Shown: positions 33,880-44,008 of the stretch, piece by piece
Layout of the letters: every line of letters starts with the position of its first letter
Position numbering within the stretch: the stretch's first letter is position 1
Assembly: GCA_051251645.1 (NCBI GenBank)
Contig: JBPOEY010000005.1
Coordinates: 3,801-67,800 of the forward strand
DNA: 64,000 bases
Reading direction: 5' to 3'
Source of the DNA: Litorimonas sp051251645
GTDB taxonomy: Bacteria; Pseudomonadota; Alphaproteobacteria; Caulobacterales; Maricaulaceae
Notes under the pieces: model-generated
Told to the model about the DNA's origin: nothing
What the model saw: only the letters and a program-made list of their open reading frames with translations
Databases searched by the model: none
Made by a program: the position numbers and the translations under genes

Positions 33880-36800
33880 CTAGAAGCCCTTACGCAGTTG
33901 GACGAAGAACTTGCGTCCTTCCAGATCGTAGCCGTAACCGATCGCGCTGTTGGCAACCGAAGTAACTTCGGCGCTATCTACTTTCGGTGGATTGTTATCG
34001 AAGACGTTGGAGACAGCGAGGGTGATGCCCCAGTCCTGATCTTCATTGTTGTACGAGAAGCCAACGTTGTGAACGAAATAATCGTCTGCAAAATCAACAT
34101 TCTTACAGTTGACGTCGCCCACGACAGGGCCGCCACATGTGTCGGATGTTGCGTCGGCAAGGCCATCACCATCCGTATCAACACCAAAGGCGTTGGCGAA
34201 TGGATTGACACTGTCAACGTCCGGACCAACGTCGCCGATATAACGTGTCCCGAATGTCAGGGAGAAGTCGTCATAACGTAGACGTTGGGTCAGGTTACCC
34301 GCCCATTTTGAGAAGCCAAATTGGCCTTCGTCTTCATCCCTTAGTTCAGTACCGTCGTTGCCGACGAATAATTGGCTAACTTCAAGGATGTGGTTGGCTG
34401 CCACTGTCGCCGTATAGTCAAAGCTACGATTGAACGCATTGATTTCTTTGTCAAAACGAACATTGACATCAACACCGCGGACAACGTCTTCATCTTGGTT
34501 GATGAAGCCTTGATTGACACCGTCAAGCAATTGCGCACCATCGCGTTGAATGCGGTCACAGAATGGGCTCCGACCATCACGCTCGTTCGTAAAACAGTCA
34601 TTGATAATGAACTGTGCCGACGGCGTAATCACGGAATCTGTGACTGTGATGTCATAGTAAGTTGCCCCAACCGTCAGGTCGAAAGCATCCGTAAAGGGCT
34701 GCTCAAAAGAGAAGCCGACCGTCTTTGATACAGACCGTTCGGGATCAAGCTCCAATGAACCACTGGTCGCCACTTCTGTTGAGAAAGTGTTGTTGCCACC
34801 AATACCCAGCGTCGTTGGGTCTAGACCCTCAGCCCGGCAACGGTTCAGCGTGTCAAGCTCACGTGTTTCCCGTGTTGGGTCATAGACGTCTGGTCCGTTC
34901 GGGTTGTTCAGGTCTGGGCTTGTCGCCGCAAGTGGAACCACACAGGGGTCAGTCAAGGTCAGGAAGCCAGTTTGTGGCTGCAGAAAGTTCTCACGCAGAT
35001 TGGGTGAGCGGTATGACGTGCCGTAGCTGGCTTTGATCAGCAAGCTTTCCACTGGACGCCAGCCTGTCTTGAACGAGTAAGTTCCGGCCAAACCATAAAA
35101 TTCATCTTCAACAACACGGCCTGAAACGTTCAGATCCCATTGTTGGAACAAGGGTTGATCCGCGATCAAAGGAATGTCGACCTCGGCAAAGGCTTCTTTC
35201 GTCCAACGTTCGCCCTGGGCGCCGCCGTCAGAGAAGAAACCGAAGAATAGACCGTCCCGCGCAATATCATCCGGAATGGATTCAATTTTGTCGGTCCGAT
35301 ACTCCATACCCAACACAGCGTTCACTTTACCGGCGGGAAGCTCATACAGCGAGCCCGTGACAAAGCCGTTGAGAACAGTTTGCGTGTATTTCGTATCAAA
35401 ATCACGCGTATCGAATACATAGTCCCGCTCTGCTTGGGTCTCGAAATCACCCGCAACACCGGCATAAACTGACGGCGCGAACAAGTTAACCGGGACACAT
35501 CCTGCTGTGACATCAGCGCTCGGTGTTGTGCCTGGCGCTGCTGTACAAGGCGCAAGACCAGGAATGGGGTTACCTGATGCAATATCATTGCCGAGCGCAA
35601 AGTTCAGACGGTCGTCACGAATACCCGGACGGGACGAAACGCCTTGTCCGATAGAGTGAGTGCCGGACACTTCAAACGACCAATCCGACAAGGTGCCGTG
35701 GTTCAAGCCGGGGATATCACCTTTCACACCGCCGACGAGGCGTGTGCTTTCCAGAACAACATTATTTGTGGTCCGGTCACCATTGATACCAACGACAGGG
35801 AGGGCGCCCACAGGGCCGACGAAATCATTGGCACCGTAGCCAAAGAGGAACGGCGTACAAGCGGCATTATCGAAGGCACCGCCGGCGAATGTCGCACAGA
35901 TGCGCGCATCGCTTTGGTTGCCATCCCGGTTCGGGTCGCGGTCACGATAGTAAGTGTTCCAGCGATCCACGAAGTCCTGATTAAAGTCAAAGTTATTGGA
36001 CCCGCAATCAACGCCATTCGTACCACAGGGGTTAAACGGATTGTCTGCGCCAACATCGGGGAACAGTTGGAATGTCCCGCTGTCGATATTGGTTTCTGTG
36101 CGGGAATAGAGCACTTCGAAGAACGGCGTGATGTTGGCGGCACCGTCCAGCGTATACTCACCAAAGGCCGCGATGCTGTAACGCTCTTGCTCAGGGATCA
36201 GATCCTGGTTTGGATCGGCACCGTTGAGCGCGAACTCCGTGAAACCGAAATCCTGGATACCGTCTTGGTTTGCATCGACTGGGACACCGGCCAGCGTTTG
36301 GTCAATATAGTTTGGGATACCCGTGTTGGATTGACCCGGAACGAAGTAGATTGACCCGAACGTATTTGAGCGCTCAACAAGCCGTCCGGCAATACCCTGT
36401 GCCTTACATTCTTGCGGTGGAGCTGCCTGAAAGCCGTTGAACCATTCCGCGTAACGCAGCGTGTCAAAAACATCCAGCGTGCGGATTTCGCCATTCTCGT
36501 CAATTTCGTAGTGTTTGTTACAACCGTCAAGATAATCACGGTCAACCAATTTAATGGCGTCGCGGAAATCATATTCAGCGCCTACGCCGATAAAGCCGCG
36601 GTCTGAGTTCATACCCCAAGACCCAGCAAGGTTATAGTCTTGACCGCCGGATTGTTCGGCAGGGTTATAAGTCGCTGTGAAGTCGAAACCTTCAAAATCT
36701 TTCTTCAAAAGCACGTTCACCACACCGGCGACGGCGTCAGAACCGTAAACCGACGATGCGCCTTCGAGCAGGATGTCGACCCGCTGAATCAGCGAGCTTG

Positions 36801-37290
36801 GCAGCAGGTTGAGGGAGGTTTGCGAGGGGGCGCCTTCAGCGCCAGTCGGCGCGAGGCGACGACCATTGATCAGAACGAGCGTCCGGTCAGCGCCGAGGCC
36901 GCGGATATCGATCGTCTCGGACCCGGGACCATTGTCCAGAACGAAGCCGGAGAAGGTTGAGTCAATCTGCTGACCCGCAGCGGATTCTGTCGTTTGAAGA
37001 ATGGTAACCGCATCAATCATCCCCAAATCGCGCTTTTCATCAAAGTCGATGATTTGCAGCGGTGAGAGAGAGGAGAACGAATCTCGTTTAATGCGCGAAC
37101 CTGTAACAACAATCGTGTCGCCGGATTCATCATCAAAAAGATCTTCATCTTCAATCAGAAGCACATCAGCTTCAGCGTTTTCAAGTTCCGGATCAACATC
37201 TTGTGCGAATGCGATCCCAGATGAGGCAAAGCTGGCCCCAACCAGCAATGACGAGCAGAGCAGAAGCTGCTTCAGGTTTAGATTGGACAT
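33880..37290 (-). CDS. TonB-dependent outer-membrane receptor
   Basis: A 1136-residue outer-membrane protein. A signal peptide ends near GIAFA (residue 29). DTIVVTGSRIKRDSF near 58-72 is the TonB-box-like segment, followed by a plug (LVLINGRRLAPTG, VYGSDAVAGVVNVLL) and a long 22-strand barrel region ending in Phe, as is usual for OMP insertion. The size and the NGRRLAP motif match receptors of Caulobacterales and Sphingomonadales for peptides, sugars or other nutrients. The S9 peptidase gene next to it suggests a peptide substrate, but that is inference. Confidence 0.93.
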   Translation of the reverse strand: MSNLNLKQLLLCSSLLVGASFASSGIAFAQDVDPELENAEADVLLIEDEDLFDDESGDTIVVTGSRIKRDSFSSLSPLQIIDFDEKRDLGMIDAVTILQTTESAAGQQIDSTFSGFVLDNGPGSETIDIRGLGADRTLVLINGRRLAPTGAEGAPSQTSLNLLPSSLIQRVDILLEGASSVYGSDAVAGVVNVLLKKDFEGFDFTATYNPAEQSGGQDYNLAGSWGMNSDRGFIGVGAEYDFRDAIKLVDRDYLDGCNKHYEIDENGEIRTLDVFDTLRYAEWFNGFQAAPPQECKAQGIAGRLVERSNTFGSIYFVPGQSNTGIPNYIDQTLAGVPVDANQDGIQDFGFTEFALNGADPNQDLIPEQERYSIAAFGEYTLDGAANITPFFEVLYSRTETNIDSGTFQLFPDVGADNPFNPCGTNGVDCGSNNFDFNQDFVDRWNTYYRDRDPNRDGNQSDARICATFAGGAFDNAACTPFLFGYGANDFVGPVGALPVVGINGDRTTNNVVLESTRLVGGVKGDIPGLNHGTLSDWSFEVSGTHSIGQGVSSRPGIRDDRLNFALGNDIASGNPIPGLAPCTAAPGTTPSADVTAGCVPVNLFAPSVYAGVAGDFETQAERDYVFDTRDFDTKYTQTVLNGFVTGSLYELPAGKVNAVLGMEYRTDKIESIPDDIARDGLFFGFFSDGGAQGERWTKEAFAEVDIPLIADQPLFQQWDLNVSGRVVEDEFYGLAGTYSFKTGWRPVESLLIKASYGTSYRSPNLRENFLQPQTGFLTLTDPCVVPLAATSPDLNNPNGPDVYDPTRETRELDTLNRCRAEGLDPTTLGIGGNNTFSTEVATSGSLELDPERSVSKTVGFSFEQPFTDAFDLTVGATYYDITVTDSVITPSAQFIINDCFTNERDGRSPFCDRIQRDGAQLLDGVNQGFINQDEDVVRGVDVNVRFDKEINAFNRSFDYTATVAANHILEVSQLFVGNDGTELRDEDEGQFGFSKWAGNLTQRLRYDDFSLTFGTRYIGDVGPDVDSVNPFANAFGVDTDGDGLADATSDTCGGPVVGDVNCKNVDFADDYFVHNVGFSYNNEDQDWGITLAVSNVFDNNPPKVDSAEVTSVANSAIGYGYDLEGRKFFVQLRKGF

Positions 37291-37666
37291 ATTACCCTTC
37301 TTAATTTTGAATGCAGGAATGGTATTCCCTTATAGTCCCTATAGGCAGGGTCTGTTGACCTAACAAGTTGGTAATGACACCAAGCTTTATCTTGACTGAC
37401 GAAAATCCGGAACTGTAGCAATATTGCAACAAAGTAAAACGTTCCACGGCTGATCGGCTAATTTTGGGCGCTGACGCAAATGCGCTTTGGGGAAAGGGTT
37501 AGCCCAGCACTATCTTATCAAAACAGGATTGTAATAGAACGACATTGGAGCTCGCCAGAAAAAATTCGCCTCAGGATAAGAGCTGGCGCCCTAGACCTAA
37601 TTATCTTTAAATTAGCTTTAAAGCATTATTCGTCTGAGCGACGATTGGCTTGCGGATATCATTTCA
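37291..37666. other. Divergent control region between TonB receptor and hybrid kinase
   Basis: A 376-base stretch without a convincing gene. It must hold the promoters of the divergent receptor and kinase genes. A 10-base palindrome GCAATATTGC sits at 37418-37427, and AT-rich tracts occur near 37600-37630. No specific regulator site is recognised. Confidence 0.5.
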
Positions 37667-40423
37667 TTGAAACTACGAACGAAATTTACAGCATCCTTCA
37701 TCCTGACGGCACTTGTCTTGTGTGGGGTGACCATGCTGGTTGCCACGCTCGTCGTTGGTCGCAGCTATGAAGCCTTAGAAATACATCAGGCGAACTCCGA
37801 CTATATCGTGATCGAGAATGCCGTGCGCGGAAATGTCGAAACCAAGGTCGCCTTAATGTCGGAATATGGCAAATGGGATGTCGTGCATGACTATATGGTC
37901 GGTCTGAGGGAGGTTCCTGTTTCGAAGACCGGATTGTCGAGCTCACTCAGATTTGCCAATCTTGATCTGATTGGGTTTTTTAATGCGGAGGGCTTGAAAT
38001 ACGGAGTCGTACGAAATGAGGATGAGAATGCGGACCATTTAGCGCTCGCCGATATGGGGCAGGCTTTTGACATGACGGAACCCGGATGGTCCGATCTTGT
38101 CAGTCATATGGAGCCGGGGTTCACGATGAACGGAATTATTAATTCCGTCGATGGCCCGCTGATCGTGTCGACCATGCCTATTGTTGGCACGCGCGCCGGC
38201 GGGAGCCATGTTGGCCATATCGTGATTGGCAGCAAAGTGGATGCTGATTTTATTGCGGACATCACACGGAAGACGAATATTGACTGGTCACTCGGCGTTG
38301 ATGGCGAGCTGGGCTTGGTCGAACTGGCCTTCTTGTCTGATAAAGCCGTGGAGCAAGCCAACATGCCTCGCGTCTATGCGGATAAGGGCATCACTATGAA
38401 AACGGCGACTTATGTTTCTGAGAGCGGAGACACATCGGTGTCGCTTTCGTCGATTACGCCGCGTTTCATTGTGGCTTCGGGTCAGGCGTCCCTGCGAACC
38501 CTGACGTTTTTCTTGGCCTTATCCATGATCATAATCCTCTTGGTTTTGCGGATCATGCTTGAACAGCTGTTGATCGGGCCAATCTCGTCTTTGACCAATC
38601 TGATTTCAGGGCGCGTCCAGCCTAAACGCCGGGATGTGATACAACAGAACCAGCGTTCGGATGAAGTCGGGGATCTCTATCGGACTTATCACACGCTCCA
38701 ACGGGCCAGTGAAGAGAATACAGAAGCCTTGCAAGCCGCGGTCGAAAAAGCGAAAGCGGCCAGTATCTCAAAGTCTGAATTCCTCGCCAATATGAGCCAC
38801 GAAATCCGTACACCCATGAATGGGGTTCTGGGGATGGCGCAAGTGATGCGCGGCACAGAGCTGTCTGATGTGCAAACGCATTACGTCGACCTCATGTATG
38901 ATTCTGGCATGGCGTTGATGACGATCATCAATGATATTTTGGATTTCTCAAAAATTGAGTCCGGTAAGATGGAACTGGATACTGAACCGTTTGATCTTCA
39001 CGGCGCGCTAGAAAGTGTGATTGCCCTGCTCGGGAGTCAGGCCCGGGATAAAGAGGTCGATTTGATTGCTGAAATTGAAGATATTCGCGGTCGTACCGTT
39101 GTCGGGGATGTTGGCCGTATTCGCCAGATTGTGACGAACTTGCTCGGTAATGCGATCAAATTCACGACGGATGGATATGTGCTCATCCGGGCCACCATTG
39201 TCGATGTCGACGCACGTCTGAGCACAGTTCGCATTGAGGTTGAAGATACGGGCGTGGGAATTCCGGCGGATAAACTAAACTTGATTTTCGATCAATTTAC
39301 CCAAGCGGAAGGGTCAACGACCCGACAATTTGGCGGCACAGGGCTCGGCCTCTCTATAAGTCGTCGTATTGTCGAGCTTATGGGCGGTTCGATCAGGGTT
39401 AAGTCTGACCATGGCCAAGGGTCGACCTTCTGGTTTGAGCTTACGCTTGAAACGCAAAGTTCAGAGCTGAAACCTGTGCTCGCACCTCAGACGTGTGACT
39501 TGACCGGAGTCGTTGTCTTGGTCGTCGATGATATTGCGTTGAACCGCCGAATTCTGAGCGAGCAACTGACGGGATGGGGCGCGAAAGCCTATTGCGTCGA
39601 CAGTGCGAAGCAGGGTTTGGCTGTTCTCAAAGGGATTGCCGCGCGAGGGAGCCACAGTCTGCCGATCGTGATTAGTGATTTTCAAATGCCGCAAATGGAT
39701 GGTCTGGAATTCGTTCGGAGAATTCGGGCTGACGCGACAATTGCTGAAACGCCCGTCATGGTGTTGTCCTCTGTTGATGGTGTTGCGCTCAAACGTGAAT
39801 TCCGTGCGCTGGGAGTAGCGTCCGTGCTCGAAAAACCAGCCTTGACCCGCAATGTAATTGAGGCTTTGCAAAAGATGGTCTCATCGGTCGATCAGCCCCA
39901 GTTGCTCAATGAGGCGCCTCTTGCCAAAAGTGCAGCCAGTCCGGGTCGGGTTCAACCCGACGCAGCTGGGGTCGCCCCCATAACTGCGCCCACATCTAAG
40001 GTGGAACCCAAAATTCTTGTGGCGGAAGATAACGCGGTTAATCGCGATGTCTTGCGTTTGATGTGTGAGGGGGAACCCGTTGATTTGCATTTCGTCCATG
40101 ACGGTCAGGAAGCTGTCGACGCCCTCTGTGTCGCCCGGTTTGATCTCGTGCTCATGGATATCTCAATGCCGGTTATGGACGGTGTCGAAGCGACTGAGGC
40201 TATCCGACGTCATGAAGTCCAGACCGAGGCGACGGCCATCCCCATCATTGCCGTCACGGCCCACGCCATGAATACGGAACGGGATCGTTACTTGGCAGCT
40301 GGGATGGATGATCATTTGCCTAAGCCTCTCATCAAGGGTGACCTGATGGCGATGATCGCAAAGTGGCAGGGACAGACAGGTCAAGCCGTTCAGACGGCTG
40401 ACGCAGAGCGCCAAGTCGCCTAG
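37667..40423 (+). CDS. Hybrid sensor histidine kinase (CHASE4-like, HisKA, HATPase, two REC domains)
   Basis: A 918-residue protein from a TTG start. Helices near 10-28 and 280-300 frame an extracytoplasmic sensor of CHASE4 type. A HAMP-like linker follows, then SEFLANMSHEIRTPMNGV near 373-390 (phospho-His), the ATPase (NLLGNAIKFT, DTGVGIPADK, GTGLGLSIS) to about 600, REC1 with ISDFQMPQMDG near 667-677, and REC2 with LMDISMPVMDG near 827-837. Both receivers keep the phospho-Asp and the Lys of the KP motif. No Hpt domain follows, so phosphotransfer must go through another protein. The ligand is unknown. Confidence 0.92.
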   Translation: MKLRTKFTASFILTALVLCGVTMLVATLVVGRSYEALEIHQANSDYIVIENAVRGNVETKVALMSEYGKWDVVHDYMVGLREVPVSKTGLSSSLRFANLDLIGFFNAEGLKYGVVRNEDENADHLALADMGQAFDMTEPGWSDLVSHMEPGFTMNGIINSVDGPLIVSTMPIVGTRAGGSHVGHIVIGSKVDADFIADITRKTNIDWSLGVDGELGLVELAFLSDKAVEQANMPRVYADKGITMKTATYVSESGDTSVSLSSITPRFIVASGQASLRTLTFFLALSMIIILLVLRIMLEQLLIGPISSLTNLISGRVQPKRRDVIQQNQRSDEVGDLYRTYHTLQRASEENTEALQAAVEKAKAASISKSEFLANMSHEIRTPMNGVLGMAQVMRGTELSDVQTHYVDLMYDSGMALMTIINDILDFSKIESGKMELDTEPFDLHGALESVIALLGSQARDKEVDLIAEIEDIRGRTVVGDVGRIRQIVTNLLGNAIKFTTDGYVLIRATIVDVDARLSTVRIEVEDTGVGIPADKLNLIFDQFTQAEGSTTRQFGGTGLGLSISRRIVELMGGSIRVKSDHGQGSTFWFELTLETQSSELKPVLAPQTCDLTGVVVLVVDDIALNRRILSEQLTGWGAKAYCVDSAKQGLAVLKGIAARGSHSLPIVISDFQMPQMDGLEFVRRIRADATIAETPVMVLSSVDGVALKREFRALGVASVLEKPALTRNVIEALQKMVSSVDQPQLLNEAPLAKSAASPGRVQPDAAGVAPITAPTSKVEPKILVAEDNAVNRDVLRLMCEGEPVDLHFVHDGQEAVDALCVARFDLVLMDISMPVMDGVEATEAIRRHEVQTEATAIPIIAVTAHAMNTERDRYLAAGMDDHLPKPLIKGDLMAMIAKWQGQTGQAVQTADAERQVA

Positions 40424-40602
40424 CCTCTTAACCGGCAGGTTTAAAACTGCATCTTCCAGACATTTTAGATTTGCGAGGGAAGGAATGCCGTCTTCCCCCG
40501 CGACACAGCAAAGAAATCCCGTTAAGGGGACGCTAAATCACGTACACTGACACATCCCGACGGCGACAGGGCCATACGGGGATGATATGATGAGGCACCT
40601 TC

Positions 40603-42102
40603 ATGAACACTATCGGCCATTTTATTGACGGCACGCGCGTAGACGGCACGTCTGGACGATTCAAAGACATTTTCGATCCCAACACGGGCACCGTGCAAGC
40701 GCGGGTCACGATGGCGACGCCCGCCGAGTTGGACGCCGCCGTCAAATCAGCCGCTAAAGCCCAAGTCGCTTGGGCCAACACCAACCCGCAAAAACGATCG
40801 CGCATCCTGTTCGCCTATAAGGCGCTGGTCGAAAGCCATATGGACGAGCTGGCAGAGCTCTTGTCGCGCGAACATGGCAAGGTGATTGCCGATAGCCGGG
40901 GCGATGTGATCCGCGGGCTTGATGTGATCGAATTTGCCTGCGGCGTGCCACATGCGCAAAAGGGCGAGCACACCTATGGCGCAGGCCCGGAAATTGACGT
41001 CTATTCGATGCGCAAACCGCTCGGCGTTGTTGCGGGCATCACGCCGTTCAACTTCCCGGCGATGATTCCGATGTGGATGTTTGGCATGGCGATCACGACG
41101 GGCAATGCCGTGATCTTGAAGCCGTCCGAGAAAGACCCGTCCGTGCCGATGCGCCTGTGCGAGCTGTTCACTGAAGCGGGCGGCCCGGTCGGCCTGTTGC
41201 AATGCGTCAATGGTGACAAGGAAATCGTCGACGCCATCTGCGATCATGAGACCATCAAGGCGGTCAGCTTCGTCGGCTCGTCGGACATTGCGCAATATGT
41301 CTATGCCCGCGCCACGGCCAACGGCAAACGCGCGCAATGTATGGGCGGGGCGAAAAACCACGGCATCATCATGCCAGACGCCAATATGGAACAAGCCGCC
41401 AAGGACATCCTCGGCGCGGCTTACGGCTCGGCGGGCGAACGCTGCATGGCTTTGCCCGTTGTCGTCCCCGTCGGCGAAGGCACAGCGGAGCGTTTCTTGG
41501 AAGCGCTGCTCCCGAAGATCGACGCGATGACCGTCGGCACGTCGACTGATCCGGACGCCGATTATGGCCCGGTCGTCACCGCCGTGCATAAAGCCTCGAT
41601 TGAGGCCGATATCGACAAAGCTGTGGCGGAAGGCGCGACCCTCATTCGCGACGGACGCGGCTTTACCTTACAGGGTCATGAAGGCGGCTTCTTCGTCGGC
41701 CCAACATTGCTCGATAATGTCACGCCGGATATGGACACCTATCACGAAGAAATCTTTGGCCCGGTCTTACAGATTGTTCGCGCCAAAGACTTCGAAGCGG
41801 CTGTGCGCCTGCCGTCCGAGCACCAATATGGCAATGGCGTTGCGATCTTCACCCAAAATGGCCGCGTCGCGCGCGAATTCGCCGACCGCGTCGAAGTCGG
41901 CATGGTCGGCATCAATGTGCCGATTCCGGTCCCCGTCGCTTATCACAGCTTTGGCGGCTGGAAACGCTCGGCCTTTGGCGCCGCGAACCAATACGGCATG
42001 GAAGGCTTGCGCTTCTATACCAAGGTCAAAACCGTGACCCAACGCTGGCCAGAACCAGAGGGCGAGACCGACGATAGCGCTTTCATTATTCCGACATTCT
42101 AG
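40603..42102 (+). CDS. mmsA: CoA-acylating methylmalonate-semialdehyde dehydrogenase
   Basis: A 499-residue aldehyde dehydrogenase. GITPFNFPAMIPMWMF near 145-160 and SFVGSSDIAQYVY near 223-235 bind NAD; CMGGAKNH near 246-253 and the catalytic Cys in GERCMALPVV near 282-291 are MmsA signatures. It converts methylmalonate semialdehyde to propionyl-CoA in valine and inositol breakdown. GATGAGGCACC precedes the ATG. frmA follows after 11 bases, so the two may share a transcript. Codons are strongly GC-biased, as in highly expressed genes. Confidence 0.93.
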   Translation: MNTIGHFIDGTRVDGTSGRFKDIFDPNTGTVQARVTMATPAELDAAVKSAAKAQVAWANTNPQKRSRILFAYKALVESHMDELAELLSREHGKVIADSRGDVIRGLDVIEFACGVPHAQKGEHTYGAGPEIDVYSMRKPLGVVAGITPFNFPAMIPMWMFGMAITTGNAVILKPSEKDPSVPMRLCELFTEAGGPVGLLQCVNGDKEIVDAICDHETIKAVSFVGSSDIAQYVYARATANGKRAQCMGGAKNHGIIMPDANMEQAAKDILGAAYGSAGERCMALPVVVPVGEGTAERFLEALLPKIDAMTVGTSTDPDADYGPVVTAVHKASIEADIDKAVAEGATLIRDGRGFTLQGHEGGFFVGPTLLDNVTPDMDTYHEEIFGPVLQIVRAKDFEAAVRLPSEHQYGNGVAIFTQNGRVAREFADRVEVGMVGINVPIPVPVAYHSFGGWKRSAFGAANQYGMEGLRFYTKVKTVTQRWPEPEGETDDSAFIIPTF

Positions 42103-42113
42103 AGCTAACTCTG

Positions 42114-43235
42114 ATGACAAAAATCCGTAAAACCCGCGCGGCTGTCGCTTTTGCTGCCAACCAACCGCTCGACGTTGTCGAGGTCGATCTGCAAGGCCCC
42201 CAAGCGGGCGAAGTGTTGATCGAGATTATGGCGACGGGGATTTGCCATACGGATGCCTACACGCTCGACGGTCTAGATAGCGAAGGGTTGTTTCCCTGCA
42301 TTCTCGGCCATGAAGGTGCGGGGATTGTGCGCGAAGTGGGCGAGGGCGTAACCTCGCTCGCGGTCGGCGATCACGTCATCCCTCTCTACACGCCGGAATG
42401 CCGCCAGTGTAAAAGCTGCCTCTCGGGTAAGACCAATCTCTGCACCGCCATTCGCGCGACGCAAGGCAAGGGCGTGATGCCGGACGGGACGTCTCGCTTC
42501 TCTTACGAAGGCAAACCGATCTACCATTATATGGGCTGCTCGACCTTCGCCAATCATACGGTCCTGCCGGAGATCGCGGTCGCGAAAATCCGTGACGATG
42601 CGCCGTTTGACAAAGCCTGCTATATTGGCTGCGGCGTGACGACGGGCGTCGGCGCCGTGACAAAGACGGCCAAGGTTGAACCGGGCAGCAATGTCATCGT
42701 CTTCGGGCTCGGTGGGATCGGCCTGAACGTACTCCAAGCGGCCCGCATGGTCGGGGCGGATAAAATTATCGGCGTCGATATTAATGACGATAAAAAAGAA
42801 TGGGGCGAGCGTTTCGGCATGACCCATTTCGTCAATCCAAAGACGGTCGACGGCGACTTGGTCGCTCACTTGGTGGAGCTGACAGACGGTGGCGCGGACT
42901 ACACATTTGATTGCACGGGCAACACCGACGTCATGCGCGACGCGCTGGAAGCCTGCCACCGCGGTTGGGGCGTGTCCGTCGTTATCGGCGTCGCTGAAGC
43001 CGGCAAAGAAATCAGCACCCGCCCATTCCAACTGGTCACAGGCCGCGTCTGGAAAGGCTCCGCCTTTGGCGGCGCGAAAGGCCGCACAGATGTTCCTAAA
43101 ATTGTCGACTGGTACATGAATGGCAAAATTGAAATTGACCCGATGATCACGCATGTCCTCGATCTGGATCAGATCAACGAAGCGTTCGAATTGATGCATG
43201 CGGGCGAGAGTATTCGGAGCGTGGTGGTTTATTAG
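42114..43235 (+). CDS. frmA: S-(hydroxymethyl)glutathione dehydrogenase (class III alcohol dehydrogenase)
   Basis: A 373-residue zinc alcohol dehydrogenase. CHTDAYTLDG near 44-53 and GHEGAGIVREVG near 66-77 carry catalytic zinc ligands; CRQCKSCLSGKTNLC near 97-111 is the structural zinc loop; GLGGIGLNVLQAARMVGA near 198-215 is the NAD fold. It oxidises the formaldehyde-glutathione adduct. The partner hydrolase gene fghA is in the same run of genes, interrupted by an unknown gene and a VOC gene. Confidence 0.95.
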   Translation: MTKIRKTRAAVAFAANQPLDVVEVDLQGPQAGEVLIEIMATGICHTDAYTLDGLDSEGLFPCILGHEGAGIVREVGEGVTSLAVGDHVIPLYTPECRQCKSCLSGKTNLCTAIRATQGKGVMPDGTSRFSYEGKPIYHYMGCSTFANHTVLPEIAVAKIRDDAPFDKACYIGCGVTTGVGAVTKTAKVEPGSNVIVFGLGGIGLNVLQAARMVGADKIIGVDINDDKKEWGERFGMTHFVNPKTVDGDLVAHLVELTDGGADYTFDCTGNTDVMRDALEACHRGWGVSVVIGVAEAGKEISTRPFQLVTGRVWKGSAFGGAKGRTDVPKIVDWYMNGKIEIDPMITHVLDLDQINEAFELMHAGESIRSVVVY

Positions 43236-43994
43236 ATGGGTAATTTTGCTGCTTTAGTTGGTTGCCCATCCAAAGAGGCTGCGCAAACAGAAAATTTATG
43301 GGATTGTTATTGGGATGAAAGCCTAATTGAAGCCAAAGGCTGGGGGCCCGTTTGGACATCGAAATATTGTATTGGTGGTTTCTGGTTGGCTTGTTTTTCG
43401 CCAGAGGACGAAATTTTGATTGAACGGTCAAATTCGGATGACAGCATGCCGTCGTTCGCAGGGTATTTCGTTGAAGCGCACAAAGCCGTTGAGCGACTAA
43501 ACCAGAATAAAGAAAAGACTTTATCTTTGATTCCTAAGCAACTTCAAACGTCTTATTCAGAGTTATATGATGCTTGGATTCACATAATTGAAAGTCAATT
43601 TAAGTCAGGAATACTCTTAGATTGCGACGATATTTTTGGCATGATCGGACATGCCGAAGGGTCCGAAGGACTTCGGGAACATGTCAATCACTTTGCAAGT
43701 CTGGCGCTTGAAAATCCTGATGTAGATGTTGCTGATTTTGGGTTAACCGGATTAGTTGGATTAGGTGAAGTGTCTCCGTATGAAGTGAGTAATTCTTCGG
43801 TAGCGCAAGTTGTAGGCAATTGGAGATTTGCAGCAACCGGTGATCCAAATATTGAAATTACTGACTGGCCGCCACACCCGCATACGGAAGAGTTAGAGCT
43901 GGCAAAAAGCATGTTATCGGACTCTGAGGAAAATCGCATGCATGAATCGCAAAAAACTATCTGGGCGTCAAAACCTTGGTGGAAATTTTGGTAA
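43236..43994 (+). CDS. Unknown protein, AT-rich insert in the formaldehyde operon
   Basis: A 252-residue soluble acidic protein I do not recognise. It is Trp- and Glu-rich, with NLWDCYWDESLIEAKGWGP in the first 40 residues and a WASKPWWKFW C-terminus. No membrane helix or signal peptide is evident. Its ATG directly follows the frmA stop (TAG), with no space, and it ends 14 bases before the VOC gene. Base composition is clearly AT-richer than frmA and fghA, so it looks like a later insertion into a conserved operon that kept reading continuity. Confidence 0.7.
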   Translation: MGNFAALVGCPSKEAAQTENLWDCYWDESLIEAKGWGPVWTSKYCIGGFWLACFSPEDEILIERSNSDDSMPSFAGYFVEAHKAVERLNQNKEKTLSLIPKQLQTSYSELYDAWIHIIESQFKSGILLDCDDIFGMIGHAEGSEGLREHVNHFASLALENPDVDVADFGLTGLVGLGEVSPYEVSNSSVAQVVGNWRFAATGDPNIEITDWPPHPHTEELELAKSMLSDSEENRMHESQKTIWASKPWWKFW

Positions 43995-44008
43995 GAAGGA
44001 GAACACCC

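Noticed and set aside
35644..36354. 236-codon plus-strand reading inside the TonB receptor gene
   Set aside because: Antisense shadow; no recognisable domain.
40747..41589. 280-codon minus-strand reading inside mmsA
   Set aside because: Antisense to a strongly supported enzyme; Arg/His/Ala-rich antisense readings are common in GC-biased genes.
42273..43199. 308-codon minus-strand reading inside frmA
   Set aside because: Same reason: frmA is certain, and the antisense protein shows no motif.
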